A stretch of DNA of 64,000 bases. Source: Psettodes erumei. Taxonomy: Eukaryota > Chordata > Actinopteri > Pleuronectiformes > Psettodidae. The DNA lies in NCBI GenBank assembly GCA_016785225.1, contig JAFBJZ010000344.1, forward strand, positions 2,605,501 through 2,669,500, read 5' to 3'. Under the pieces are notes generated by a model. The model did not search any database. It saw only the letters and a list, made by a program, of their open reading frames with translations, and had not been told where the DNA came from. Shown piece after piece: positions 47,121 through 60,129 of the stretch; position 1 is the stretch's first letter; every line of letters begins with the position of its first letter. A program made the translations under genes and the position numbers.

Positions 47121-50100
47121 ACACCAGCTCTTTCAGCAGGACGCTGAAGACAGAGAAGGGAGTCATTCAAACTGAGCAAGCACTGATCTTGTGATGTTTC
47201 CCCCCTTCTCTTAATGTGAAATAGTGTTATTGAAATCTTTTGAATGGAGCTACCTAAAGCTCAGCCTAAGTTCTTAAAGTATTTTTGTAAGACCTCTTGT
47301 CTTCTTGAATGAATTTTTTTTACAGTTGCTTTAATTTGGGGTTCCTTGCAGTTGTGGGCTACGTTGTAGTGGAGATCTTTGTAATGTGAAACATCTGGGT
47401 CCATTCTCGTGGAAGACTTGTGCTAGAAGAAAGAGGCCTGCCTCGTCCTGTGTCAACTGTTTGGACTGTCCTGCAGATAATGATGGAGGCAAACAGATCG
47501 AGAGAGTATGGCTTATTTTCTTTGAGCTACAGCTGCTGCGTGGTATTTTCGGCCTTAGGGCTCTGCTTCGCAGGCAGCCATTGTTGATGACATGTACAAG
47601 CGTCCTTACATCACAAGCAGCTCTCTTCACCTGAACATCCGTCCCTCCCTCTTCCTTCTTGGAAATCGGACACACACCTGCATGCGCACACCTTTCTTTC
47701 AAGCAACATAAACCATGCAGGTTGTTCCTAACATTTTGCAGGCTAAACTCTTTCAAGATTAGCTTTAATTACAGACCGAGTGAGACAGGAGAAACGTTTT
47801 TGAACTGGCAATTATAGCTTTTGTCGCTGGTTCTATTTTCGAGGTCAGAGTCGTATGAACAATATCTACCCCTCGAGGCGAAGATAAATGTGCATCACCG
47901 ACCCAAAGTGTCCGTTTTCTCTCGCTGACGACAGGCGGCAATTACAAAGGGCTGGCAGAGCGTCTGATGAATGGGGATCCTGGTGGTGTGGTTTGGACAG
48001 GTGGGCTGGCAGAGGATCGGGGTTGTGTACTGTAAGCAGAACACTGTGATCTAAGCCTGGGAAGGAACAGCATGGGACGGAGCACTGGGGCATTTCACTT
48101 TGTCACAGCACTGCCACGGCCACTTGGCTGACATGTGTAAGCCATTAAACAGAGAGAAGGAGACCTGGAGAGGGAGGGAGGGAGGGAGACTGAAAGTAAT
48201 AAAGGGGCAAGAATGGCAAGAAAGAGGGGAAAGCAAAAGAGATGGAGAGAATGAGAGAGCGAGAGTGGGAACGTAATCCATTTTGGAACGCATTCCACTA
48301 TGACCTTGGGATAGAAAACGGTAATTAGGGAGTACTTTAGAAGCCTTAAGGGCGCACAGTTTCGCTCAGAGCCAGGGCTGTCATTTTTATTCCCTTCAAA
48401 ATATCTCATGAAAAAGTGGCACAAATATATGTTAGGCATCCAGGGTTACAAAATAAACTTGCTAAAAATGCCTGGCTCCCTTCCTCCGTGGCTTTTTGTT
48501 TTTCAATAGTTCTCATGGTTTTGCTTATTTCAGTTCTTCAGCAGTGAATGGGTGTCAAAGCCACAGCGTAAACACATAGAGCCCCTGACAGGAAAGGGCC
48601 AGAACAAACTGTGGCCTTGTCCCTCTCTGGGCCCTAAAACCAGCCTGTTATGTCACTGTAGACATGTTATCAAGCAGCAAGAGGCGTGCACTTGTGCCAA
48701 GCATGAATACAAGGGGGTTTGGAACCGGCAGAGCTGATGTTATCGAGGTTATTAGATGGCTATTAGGTGGGAACGTTAACTAGCAGCTGGGGGCTAGAGC
48801 CAGAGGACAGGGGCTAGAAATAAATCCGTTCTGATTGTACAGCTCCTCTCATCTGATGGAGTGGTGACCAGATCTTTTCACGTGCCGGGCAAAGAAACAA
48901 TGATAGCAGGAATGTTGATGAAATTTAGCACGAATGCTTCACGTAAAAAAAAAAAAGAGGAGCGTTTTTGTTCCCCCACAGGCAGCCAGACTTCCTGAAG
49001 CATTTATAGCACTTTAGGTGTTACTCAGGTTTGCAGACAAACAATTTAGGAGATCAGTAATCTGTCCAGACTCTCTCATAAGACATAGGGGTGCACTGTA
49101 TGTGAAACAGCTTTTTTTATAGGTGCAAAGCAGTACCAGTTCTTTGAATCCTTGGCTGGAACAAGCTTTATCACCCCACTCGGAATTGGAGCCAGAACTG
49201 AAGCATCGTCACGATCTGCACCAGATGAAGTTGGTTGTTTTTTTTGTGTTGCGTCGTACTGGGGGGGGGGGTTAGTGCAATTTGGAAAAGTGTTGTTTTT
49301 TTTTCTCCCATTAGCGATGAATATCAGTGCACCCATTTTTTCACTTCAGACACATAATTTCAGTTTAATGGACCTATAAAAATATCCAAGTTGTCCCAAA
49401 ATGGAGGCTGTTGCCACAACGTGTCAATCATAAACCCAAAGTTCGAGCCAACAGAGGCAATTTAGTTTGATTTCAGAGTGTGAATGGGGGGGGTTGATTG
49501 CTTTCATATGTGTGCACACTTGGTGTTTGTGGAGATTTTAGTTTGCTGTGATTGATTTAAAACATTTTGCATCTTTTGCTAATTTTCATCCAACCCATTT
49601 AAATATAGATTAGTGGATTAGGTAGATCTAAGTCTGTTATTTGGTAAATCCAGGCCACACTTTGGTGGTTGCAGCTTCTCCAGTATAAAGATTTCATGCT
49701 TTTCTTTTCTCCCTCATAACATTGTAAAATTTGATACTTCTGGGCTTCAGGGATGCTTGTTGAGGGAAAGAAAACATCACTTTAGACTCTGATGTTAACT
49801 TGTACTCTGAACTTGTCGTTATCTTTTAAAACTTTTTTATAGAGTCAGACTGTAATCGTAATCAAAATCACAAATGCAGGCCGGATGGTATGTATTGTTG
49901 TGGAAGATTCCTTCTCTGTACTGTGTTTCTTCTTCCACTGTTTGTGCAAATATGTAAAAGTGATCTGCAACTTGATGACCACACAGAGATCTCTGACGGA
50001 AAGTACAGTCGGGGGAGCCTGCAGACATGTAGCAACCAGTCTAATCGCATACAAACAAACTTTCACGTAAATGGGTTCGGTTGCTGTGGCTCAACCTGAG

Positions 50101-51199
50101 GCCCCGGGAGAGACTTGTTATTTGTGAGAGACAAGCCTGCAAAGTTTTCGCCAACTGTTGTCACCGCAGTGGACTCCAAAATGAAAACAACCATGAGGTC
50201 ACCGTTCACATGATTGGGCTGTGATTTAACCCTCAGGGGCCGACTTACTGGTGTCTGGGTTTTGAGACAGTTCTCCCTGCAGTTTATGTCCTGTTGCACG
50301 ACGCCGTCGTCTTTCATCTCGTCGTCCACCTGCTCGCACAAAATGGAAGATTCCGTGCTGCGTGTTGCCAGGTGAAGGGTGTGGCTCCTGAAATAGAAAC
50401 AGGCTTCATCCCAGCACTTTAATGTGCCTCCCCGCTCTGCCTACCCTGCACATTTTTACTTATAAGTGGAATGTTTGATTAATTTATTCTCATTATTGCT
50501 CAGGGTAATTGAGAGAAAGGCATTTGGAGCTGGTCGTGCGTGTGTGAACGTGGCTGACAGCACCCACGCAGCCAAGTCAAGCTCTTACCTGCAGAGTTTT
50601 GGAGCTGGGGGAGCCAGACACACCCTAATCCCCCAACATCCTGACCTTAGCAAACCTGTCGCAGCTTGTTTGTAGTAGACCTGGCAACCCGTTTTCTCGA
50701 ATCTCTCCCTGCCTACCCCACTCCTCTACCAGACTTGATCACACAGTGCCATGGGTGGGCTCGGGATTTTGAGCTCCTTGGCACTGCTTATTCTGCCTTT
50801 GTGAGCTAATGCTGTGCCTCAAACCAGGAACAAAAGCAGTCAGTGCAAATTAAAGACCAATTATCTTTAGTGCGTGCTGGGGCAAGTCGCTCGTGTTGGC
50901 CTGAATGATGAGTGGGAGAAGTGAGAGGTCTTAGGGGGGAAAGGATGTTGGTTACTGCATGAATGATTCATGTGAAATTAATAAGCCAGAAATGCATATT
51001 GAGAAGATTTATGATTTACTCTGTTAAAAAATATATCTGCAACTTTTGTAGATCTTCATGGCTTTTAAATGATGTGACTTTAACTCTTATTTTTTCTTTA
51101 TTTAGTTATCTTGAGATCAGTTATTTAATCACTAATCCTTATTAATGGCATATCGTTATTTACAATATATAGATACCTCAACATTTTGTAAAACGCACT

Positions 51200-51725
51200 C
51201 ATTCACTTCCATTCTCATACGTAGATGGGACAAGTGATGCCACTTCCATATTTGTCTGTTAAGTATGTAGCGACTACAAGCATCTGATTAGCTTAGCTTA
51301 GCATAAAGACCGTACACCAAGGGAAATGGCTCGCCCCGTTCTGTTCAGAATTGAAAGAAGCAAAAACAAAATGTGATCATACACGGGGGTTATGTTCCAA
51401 ACTAAACAGGTAACAGGGAGGTCACTGCGCCTGTCCAAGGAATAGTCTGGTCCATTACTCTCCGCAATACCACAACATATTATTTCTACTGTTTTGTCCA
51501 TGTGGATTAAACACACTGGATACAACACGTTAATTAGGGAGTTTTAGAAATCCTGCAGGCTGATTTTGTTACTCTTGGACAGTTTCCAGTCTTTATGCTA
51601 AGCTAGGCAAACCGGCTTCTGGCAGCAGTGACAGCTTCATTTTCACCGTATGTAAAAATGTTATCTTCTTATCAAACTCTGTCCAAGAAAGCAAAATGTT
51701 AAAATATTTCTTTGAAACTTCAAAA
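51200..51725. mobile_element. Fold-back (MITE-like) repeat with inverted ends
   Basis: A 16-base sequence AGCTTAGCATAAAGAC at 51295-51310 is repeated as its exact reverse complement at 51589-51604. Weaker inverted similarity continues outward on both sides (for example ACTCTGTCCAAGAAAGCAAA on the right). The arrangement and the core motif recall a non-autonomous repeat that is very common in percomorph fish genomes. No transposase is encoded. The outer limits are approximate. Confidence 0.7.
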
Positions 51726-54060
51726 ACCCATGACTGTTGCACCAAATTCATTTTGTAGCATTCTTTGATGCTCCTGGGTCACATAGAGGTTAAGTTTTGG
51801 TTAGATACCCCTCCCATCTCGAGTTAGGCACAGTAGTTTGACACTTCCAAAACATCACTAAGCTCTCTCCCCATATCCGTGCCCTGGAGATACACAGGGC
51901 CTAAGTACTGGCCGACCTGTTCATTAATTTCCCATTAGTCAACAGTTTTTCCTCAGCGTCTCGGGGGAAATAGACTAACCCCGCCATTAGTTCTCACAAT
52001 CCCTGAGGACCTCTTTCCCCTCGCTCTCACCACCTCGACCGACACACACACACACAAAACACCCAGCCCTGTTTCCCCGAGTGATGACCTCTTCATACAA
52101 ACGGCCTCTTATTCCACTCTGAGGGCTTTAAACCCTGGCTACACTGTCCATGGTATATGGCTCCCTCTGTGGTCCCCTTCAAAGTGTTGGTGCTGTAGCC
52201 TGCAGTCATTGCAGACTTAACTGACCACATTCTTGACTGTGGATTGTTCAATCACAACAAACAACTGGTGTCACTCAAGATAGATGATGATATCTTTTGG
52301 CAACGATAGTCATGTGTTTCTGTTTCTGAGAGAATGTTGCTTGTGGGAATTCTGAATCATCAGTCAATCAGAAATCATCTTTTACAAAATGTAACGTGTA
52401 TGGATCAGTGTTTTTTTGGGAGGTTTTTTAAAGTCACCGACCTACAAACTAAATCTGGATCTGTCAAAAAGTAGGGTTTGGTTTTGTCAGTGATACAATA
52501 CCTCAAGCAATTACTTGATTGACAGAAAATGAAATGCTAATGCAATTTTGTTAACTGTTTGTTCACCCTTATCCAAACCATTAACAGTTAACATTTCCAA
52601 CTTCTCAAATAGGACAATTTACTGTAAATTTACATTAATGAATAATTCTATTGTTGTTTTTCAAGATGGAGACAGGCGTTCAGTGATTGACCTTAAGAAA
52701 TATTGTAAAATAGCAATTGAAAAACTGGTAAATTATAAACAAGTTTTTTTTTTTCAGAAACAACAGTTCTAAAATGCAAATTGCATTGGGAGAAGTCTTC
52801 AGAGGCTTAACTGTATGAATCAAAAAAAATATTTATTTATTTAAGCTTTTAACCCTTATTCATCCAGAAAAACAGCATTTAGATCGATAGTCTTTTATAC
52901 AAAAACCCCACATAAGATAAATACAACAGAATATGACACAAAATCAAAATCAAAATATTGAATATCATTTCTGATACAGTGGTATATGATTAATGTCTAG
53001 TAAAACTAAATAGGGCCTGAAAACAAATGAGTTGTCAGCCATAAAAATGAATAAGACCAATCCACATAACACATAATGGTTCTATGATACCCCAAGAAGC
53101 GAGAGAGCCCCAGTCTTTTTAGTATTTGGTGTGAGCCCACCACTGGTGAGGTCTGCAACTCATTTTTATTTTCTGCTGAAGGTTTTAATGCGAAAACTCA
53201 TTTTATGAAATGTCAGAAAATAGTCAGAAATGTCAGACTTTCCTACATCCTAAGATGACAACGTCACACTGCTTGTTTTGTCCAGCCAACAGTCAAAAAC
53301 CTCAATAAATTACTCTCTCTAACCCCCACAATCAATAAGATGGAAACACTGGAGAAAAGATTTTAGATGTCACTTGATTTACTGATGAATCCAATAACAG
53401 CGTCAGCGGCACTAGTGTTAGCACTGACAACCAGCTCAGAGCATACAGAGATGACTAGATAAGAGAATAAGGGGTGTGTGGGTGTGTGCTGGGGTGGGAG
53501 GTGTCAGGGAGGGTGACAGGCTCCAGGCGCTCCAGACCACCACTGCAGGAAGTTCATGGCCATGAGGTCACAGGGACACGCCATCTCTCAGGGATTTACA
53601 GGAACTGGCTTCAACCGGAATTCTTTGAAAGTTTTTGTTTTTTTAAAAACTTTGTCAGTGTAGCGCCAACTGACTGAGTGCGGTAACGTGTTTGCTTGTG
53701 TCCAATCTTTTGATAACACTGTACTGTATTGTACTTTGCAGCACAGATAAGCAGCAATCATCGCTTGTGGTAAAAAGCCCGTGGTATATTGTCTCGTTTC
53801 AAGCAGTACAGTATTTGTGACACACGCTGTGTGACCGTTTGCTGTGCAAACAAGACACACTCTGTGATACAATCTGGAATAGAGGTCATTCTCTGAAGAT
53901 ATCTGCGGGAAACGTCGACACAATGAGTAATGCAGGGGACTTTGACCATCAAATATTGACTTGAGTAAAGTCACCTAAAGTCGGAATGGCGTGAGATAAT
54001 CGAAGAAACTTATCCAACTGTGTGTCTGCTTTTCTTAACAGGACGCCCCAAGATTCAGGC

Positions 54061-57000
54061 ATGGAGGAGGGATACGAACTCGACCTCACGTACATCACAG
54101 AACGCATCATTGCCGTGTCCTTCCCCCGGGGGTGCTCTGAGGAGATCTACTCGCACAACCTGAAGGATGTCACGCGAATGCTCAAGTCCAAGCATGCAGA
54201 CAATTACCTGGTCAGTCACTCACCCGATGACTGTGCCGTCATCGAGTGTCAAAGTGCAAATGATGCTGATGTCAGGGCTGATTGGCTTTAATGGAATATT
54301 GACAAAAAGTATGGATCTTTAAAGTGTTTAGCTCGTCGTTTGAGCTTGATAACAACAGTAAGTTGTGATGTTTTTCCAAAATTTTAAATCACAGGACTTG
54401 TTGTGTGCTTTCTTTAGATTATCAACCTATCGGAGAGAAGACACGATCTTTCCAAAATGAACCCCAAGGTAGGTTTAAGTGACTATCATCCGCATCACAG
54501 AGAATGAAATCCTATTAGGATGTCAGTATACATCAGTGTGTGTTTTCAGACCCTGGATACGGGCTGGCCGGACCTCCACGCTCCACCCCTGGATAAGATC
54601 TGCACCATCTGTAAGGCCATGGAGAGCTGGCTCAACGCTGACCCTCTACATGTGGTGGTCATTCACTGCAGGGTAAGCGTCCACAGGCCGTGTCGCATCA
54701 TTAACAATTCGGCATTTACTTCAGATTTAAATATGTAGTCATTACTTGGCCATTACACATTCCTGAAGTTCTTTTTTGTGTTAACGCCTCTGGAAACTTG
54801 GCCTCAAATGGTAAATATGCCTCTATAGCAGTCTTGTCTGTGGAGTAACAAAAACATTTGTTTTGTTGTTGGCAGCAAATTGTTTGTCAGTTATGCAAGT
54901 TCGCGTCTTTCACAGTAGGAAGATGATTCGGGGAAAAGGAAATGCAGAATATGTTGTAACCCCTGTCCTCTCTCTCGTATCTTTAGGGTGGTAAAGGTCG
55001 AATTGGTGTTGTCATCTCATCGTTTGTGCATTTCACCGACGTGTCAGCCAGGTAACCACAAATATGTCTCATGTTTTTCATGTTATGTTGCTACAAATGT
55101 TTGCACTCATGTCTCCATCTGCAACAAACGATGAGAACACGCTACAACTAGTCACTGAAGGCTCATTCCATAGACCACAAGCAAAGTCATCGCTTAACCG
55201 CGGCTGATTTATTCACCTCTTTTAATCTCAGGTCAAGGTGAATCAGTAAGTGAGTCAAAGAAAAGACCTTTCTCTGAAAGTCAAAGGAAAACCACACAGT
55301 TTAAGCTGTGATTCACCTCGTATTGAGTTGCATGAATCAACGTGGAAGCATGTTAGTTACCGTAGGAGCTCCTGGCCACAGTGTCAGTTTCGTGAAATCT
55401 ATTCACCGGCGACAAAACCGATCCAGATTTTTCGAACCATTGTCGAGTCAAACAAATTCAGGCCGCTGGTGCCTTACTGAGCCCTCGAGTCAAAGAAATG
55501 CAGCAAAACATTCAGAGACAGCCTGGTGTTATGCCACCATGTAGAAAACTGCGGGAGACTGGGTCGGTAAGGTGGATGTGAAAGACAGAGGGGGCAAAAA
55601 GAGGAGCAGAGGAAGAGATAGGAAAACAATGAGGCAGATTTACAATAGAATAGATTCGGGATTGGGGGGGCAGAGGGAGAGCGACGAAGAGAGAGAGAGA
55701 AACAGAGCTGTGGTGAAAAGGCTTCAGCGCCTGTTGGTTTTAGGTTTGTCTGAATAGCGGAGCTGTGCACACACTCTGTCCTCCTCTCCCCCTCCGTGTT
55801 TACTTAAGGCTGGCATTCTCTTCCTCTCTGCTGGAATCCCCTGTCTCTCCGGTTACTTTCACTCTTGTTGATTATGCATGTGTATTCATGTGTGTGCATA
55901 TATGTGGGGGTTTGCGCACGTGTGTGGGTGTGTGCGTTGTCCTAATTGAAGTCGGGGTTAACACCTTTCAATTATAGAGCAGCAGAATGTAATCTCTCTC
56001 GAGTCATAATTGCCTAAAGAGTTTAATGTATCGCTCTGTCTCCTTCGAAGTGCTGATCAGGCGTTGGACCGCTTCGCCATGAGGAAATACTACGATGATA
56101 AGGTCTCAGCTCTGATGACACCTTCGCAGAAGCGGTAAGACCCAAAACATAAGCACACCCTTTTGCATAGCAACATGCTTCTAACCATGTGTTGCTGCTG
56201 CTGCTGCTGGCGCTTTTGTTGACCCGTGTCTCCGTCCAAACACATTCATGTCCCAGACACAGCTGATTCAATAAAACACTTTTGGTGTCTATTATTTTGT
56301 CTATTATTTTTTTTTTCCCCACTGAAAAGCCTCATCATTGTTGATCATTGAAATGACAAAAGGATCCCATGGTAACCTGCTGTAACCCTAACCCTTTGTA
56401 TTGCTATGAATCATCATCTGTCACGCTGAGGGCTCTTTGGCCTGTACTGGTAGTTTGTTTTGTTCTAGATTCTCCGATCCGTCGTGTTTATATGAACTAA
56501 ACCTTCATCATGAGGACAGATGCAACATCAAAAAAGAAAATTCCATGCTGGTCCTGATATGTTACCAAAGTGCAATACCAAAACCAAAGCGATACTGCCA
56601 TGCTTTACTTTGAAGAATATTGAATTGTTACATTAACAAAAGGAACCACAATTTCTCCAAAGTTTGCTACATGCTTTAACTTCCTAATCACCATAAAGAC
56701 ATGAAACAACATAAATAAGTGTATTGTCCAAAATAATTGAACAATTTTTGAGAAAATAACTTGGGTGATGTCATAGCGATGTCACCAGGGCTTGCAAATC
56801 GCACAAACCGGTGCTGGTGGAGTTTGAAATACATAGCCGGCTGACAGGATTGAATGAAAAAACAAGTTGCGTTACGGAAAGTTTAGGATCTTGGCCACTG
56901 TTTTCCATACTGTTCTTCTTTACCGTCCACCTCTGTGCTTCCCTGTCAGGTACGTCTGGATCCTCAACAGTCTCCTAAGCGGGTCCATGAAGATCAACGC

Positions 57001-59446
57001 CTCCCCCTTGTTCCTGCACTGTGTCATCCTTCACGGGATCCCAAACTTCGACGCCACTGGAGGTAAAGCTCATATTGTTTACAACTACGCACAGCTGCAG
57101 TTCCCAATGAAAAGTAGAGCCACTGCTGCCGCAACAGCGCAAAAAGACTCCCAACACAACCACATCAGAGCTGGAGCAGAAAACAAGATGGAGATTTATC
57201 TGCACTTTATATCTCTCTTTTTTTTCTCCAAAACACACACATGCATGCTCAGGCAGATAGAGCCACTTACGGCATATAAACATAACTGAAGAGAAGAGTG
57301 CCTTCACAGGTTCCCAGTAAAACCCCATGGGAATTCACACCCGTGTTTGTGTGCAAATTGCTGTTTTCACCAATTTCACTGAAACAACAAAGGTTTTCGT
57401 CGCAATCGTGGAGCTGAAATCCCTTTCTCACAACAACAGCTTATCGCATGTTAGCTGTAAGCAAAACAATCCGAGGAGCTGCTCTCGAGGTCGTGTCATC
57501 AATGCACTTGCAACAAACAAAGTTTTTTGAGATTTCTTTTTCTTTCTTTTTTTTCCCAGTATGCCATCCTTACATCAAGGTTTACCAGGGAATGCAAGCA
57601 GTGTACTCATCTGGAATCTAGTAAGTAGCTCACACATGTGGTACAGTAATTTGAACATTATTGTCTTCTTCAAAGAAGGCTGGAACACATCAAAACAATT
57701 TTCTGTTTAACTCGGTTTAATGGTGATTTTAATTCTGAGTTACTGCTTTCCGTAAATATCTGCGATTTCTCTCAAACTGTGACTAACACTGACTCCTCTG
57801 TTGTTTTTGTTACAGTCATATTGGTCCAGGCCAAAGAGACCACGTGTGCATCACCCTGGAGCCTGCCCAGCTTCTAAAAGGGGACATCATGGTAGGGACA
57901 GAAACAAAACGTCTTTTCCAGAGATTTGGACATCAGTTCTTCTTGAAGTTATTCACGATATATACTTTGTATTTTCTTTTGTAGATAAAATGCTATCACA
58001 AAAGCGACCTGACTTCAGAGCGCGAAGTTATTTTCCGGCTGCAGTTCCACACGGGAGCAGTGCAGGGCTACAACCTCATGTTTGACAAAGAGGACATGGA
58101 GACTGCCAGTAAAGGTAGACCTGAAAAAAAAAAATCCTGAGAGCAGGTCTCAACGTGCCGCTCCGCTAGTTTACGGTACCTCCTCTGCTCCACGCAGCAT
58201 CTGCACGGCCCGGTCTGAACTTAATTTAGACTTGGCGCTTCGAGACCAATAATCTTGTTTTCCTAAACATGTTACGTGCACTGAGGGAATGCTGCTCGCA
58301 GACAACATCATTCGTCTTTCTTTTTCTCAATGGCAGTGAAATTCCTGTGTGTATGCTTCTATTCCAGATGCCAGATTTCCAGATTATGGTAAAGTGGAAC
58401 TGGTGTTCTCAGAAGGACCAGAGAGAATTCCAGGTAGATTCCTAAATCTTCAGCATTTTCTAAAGGTTGCTACAGGGAGACTTAGTTGAAAAAGCAGGCC
58501 GAGTGCTTTCTCCATTTTCCCCTTTGTGCCGTCCTGCACTGTGTTCCTCCCCCTCAGCCCCCTGGTGAGTGGGGACGTGGAATGTTACAGAGGGGAAATG
58601 TAGTGTGAAGTGTGTGCTGACAGAGAGGTAAAGAAGCACAGCATGTGCTGCCCCAGAGCCCCACAGGAATGAAACTATGTTGTGTGGTTCTGCATGTGTG
58701 GATGTATTTTACCTGTGTGTCTTTTAAACGCCTTTCAAAAACATAACAATATTTTATGTCACCGTAACATATTGACAGATTTCTGCTGGGGTCAGACTGT
58801 TTTGTTGGGCGTACGCTGGACTGATCTGATCACAAATGGGATATTTCCAGTCCTCAAAAATATCATATAGATGTGATTTCAATCGACAGCTACAGGGCAC
58901 AGTAAAACCTTGAAAACAACCTGAAATGGGTTTTATTTGTTGTTATAAATCCATGATATGCTGACTCAGGTTTATAAGGAATAGTTGAACATCTATGGGA
59001 AATTCAAATGTTTGCTTTTTTGCTGAGAGTTAGATGAAAACATGGATTATTTCTTTTTATAACCTTTGTACAGAGCCAGGCCAGCGGTTTTGCCTTCCTT
59101 CATTCTGCTCAGCAAAACTAACTGCCTGCTGACTGTAGATTTATATTTAACATACAAATGACATTCCACTGAAAGCCAGTAATGTCAAATTATTGCCCAA
59201 CCCTCAATATCTATTCAAAAATATCTTGCTCAGGCAAAATCCACTTCCTCCACCTTTTAGACCTGACAGATGTTACAATACGTGGTACAGGAAAAAAAAA
59301 CTCAGCCAGATGCAGTGTCTGCAATAATGTTATCTTTGTTCCAGGTGCTGAGAGGTGGCAAAATGGGGCGGATGTTATCGTGGACTACAACACGGCAGAT
59401 CCTCTAACGCGCTGGGACTCCTACCAGAACATCTGTGATGGTGAAG
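54061..59446 (+). CDS. tns3: Tensin, TNS3-like (PTEN-like phosphatase/C2 half; 3' part beyond window)
   Basis: Coding exons 54061-54210 (exon starts 54042), 54418-54468, 54550-54672, 54987-55051, 56051-56134, 56950-57062, 57560-57620, 57816-57891, 57985-58114, 58368-58433 and 59345-59446 join in frame to 340 codons plus one base. Tensins link integrin tails to actin at focal adhesions. Residues 1-170 form the PTEN-like phosphatase fold, with HCRGGKGRIGV (Cys107, Arg113) at the P-loop. Residues about 175-330 form the C2-like domain (SPLFLHCVILHGIPNFD, FRLQFHTGAVQGYN), ending in VDYNTADPLTRWDSY. Retention of Cys in the P-loop and wording such as ALDRFAMRKYYDDKVSALM fit TNS3 better than TNS1 (Asn at that position) or TNS2. 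The linker, SH2 and PTB exons must lie to the right. Which teleost tns3 copy this is cannot be told. Confidence 0.9.
56191..56210. repeat. (GCT)n trinucleotide run
   Basis: About five to six GCT units in tns3 intron 5, just after the exon ending at 56134. Non-coding. Confidence 0.85.
58975..59175. mobile_element. Degenerate second copy of a fold-back-type repeat
   Basis: Sequence near 58978-59045 (GGAATAGTTGAACAT, then GAGAGTTAGATGAAAACATG) and near 59130-59160 (ATTTATATTTAACATACAAA) resembles the outer parts of the same repeat family as the element at 51200-51725. It is shorter and more diverged and lies in tns3 intron 10. Assignment is from remembered family sequence. Confidence 0.45.
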
Positions 59447-60108
59447 GTACTGTTTGCTCCCCTGCATTAGTCACGACGTGACTCACAATACCAGAGTCCT
59501 CTTAATGAATCAGACGCGATCCGACATGATATCAGCGTCTGTTTTATGAATGGAAGAAGGATGCGCAGGGTGTTATTTAGGCATCAAATTCCCCTCTTTT
59601 TCTCCTGCTGTTACGTGTTCTGCTATTCAGCGTGTTTCTCTGTGTTTCTCGCTTACACAAACACACACGCGCACAAACTCTCTTCTTTTTTTCTGTCTCT
59701 CAGGGAATTAACACAGCGTGACAGGTTCTGTGCCCCATGTTATTGAGGGTGATTACATTAACATGCACACATAGTCGCCACTAGCTTGGTTTATGTTTGC
59801 GGTCATTGGAAGCAGGAGTTATTACTCATGAATGGGATGTAAAGTCTTGTTTCCATAGAGCATACCTATGTTTCTATTATGGCGAGGACAAAAAAAAAAC
59901 GAACATAGGCTTAAATTTATCCCAGTGTAAGAAAGTCTTAGGGTTTCAGTTTGGCTGGTGTGTCAGGCAGTGTTGTTTCTGTGTGGAGGGTAGGGAGGAT
60001 TGTTGTTGAATGTAGGGAATGCTGGTTTCAGAGGAAGAGCGTTTAGTTCTCAAGAGATTTCTATTTTGTTGTTTCATCAAATGAATAGGCATGCTTTAAC
60101 CATCCCAC

Positions 60109-60129
60109 GCACACACACACACACACACG
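60109..60129. repeat. (CA)n microsatellite
   Basis: About 21 bases of CA repeat in the last visible tns3 intron. Confidence 0.93.

Larger units (their letters stand above)
46809..54041 (+). other. tns3: tns3 intron 1 (7.2 kb)
   Basis: It carries a long TG microsatellite at 47049-47120 only 240 bases after the donor, a fold-back repeat at about 51200-51725, and otherwise unannotated DNA. No additional exon was recognised. Undetected non-coding exons remain possible. Confidence 0.6.

Noticed and set aside
47331..47756. 141-codon minus-strand open frame in tns3 intron 1
   Set aside because: No family resemblance and no splice context.
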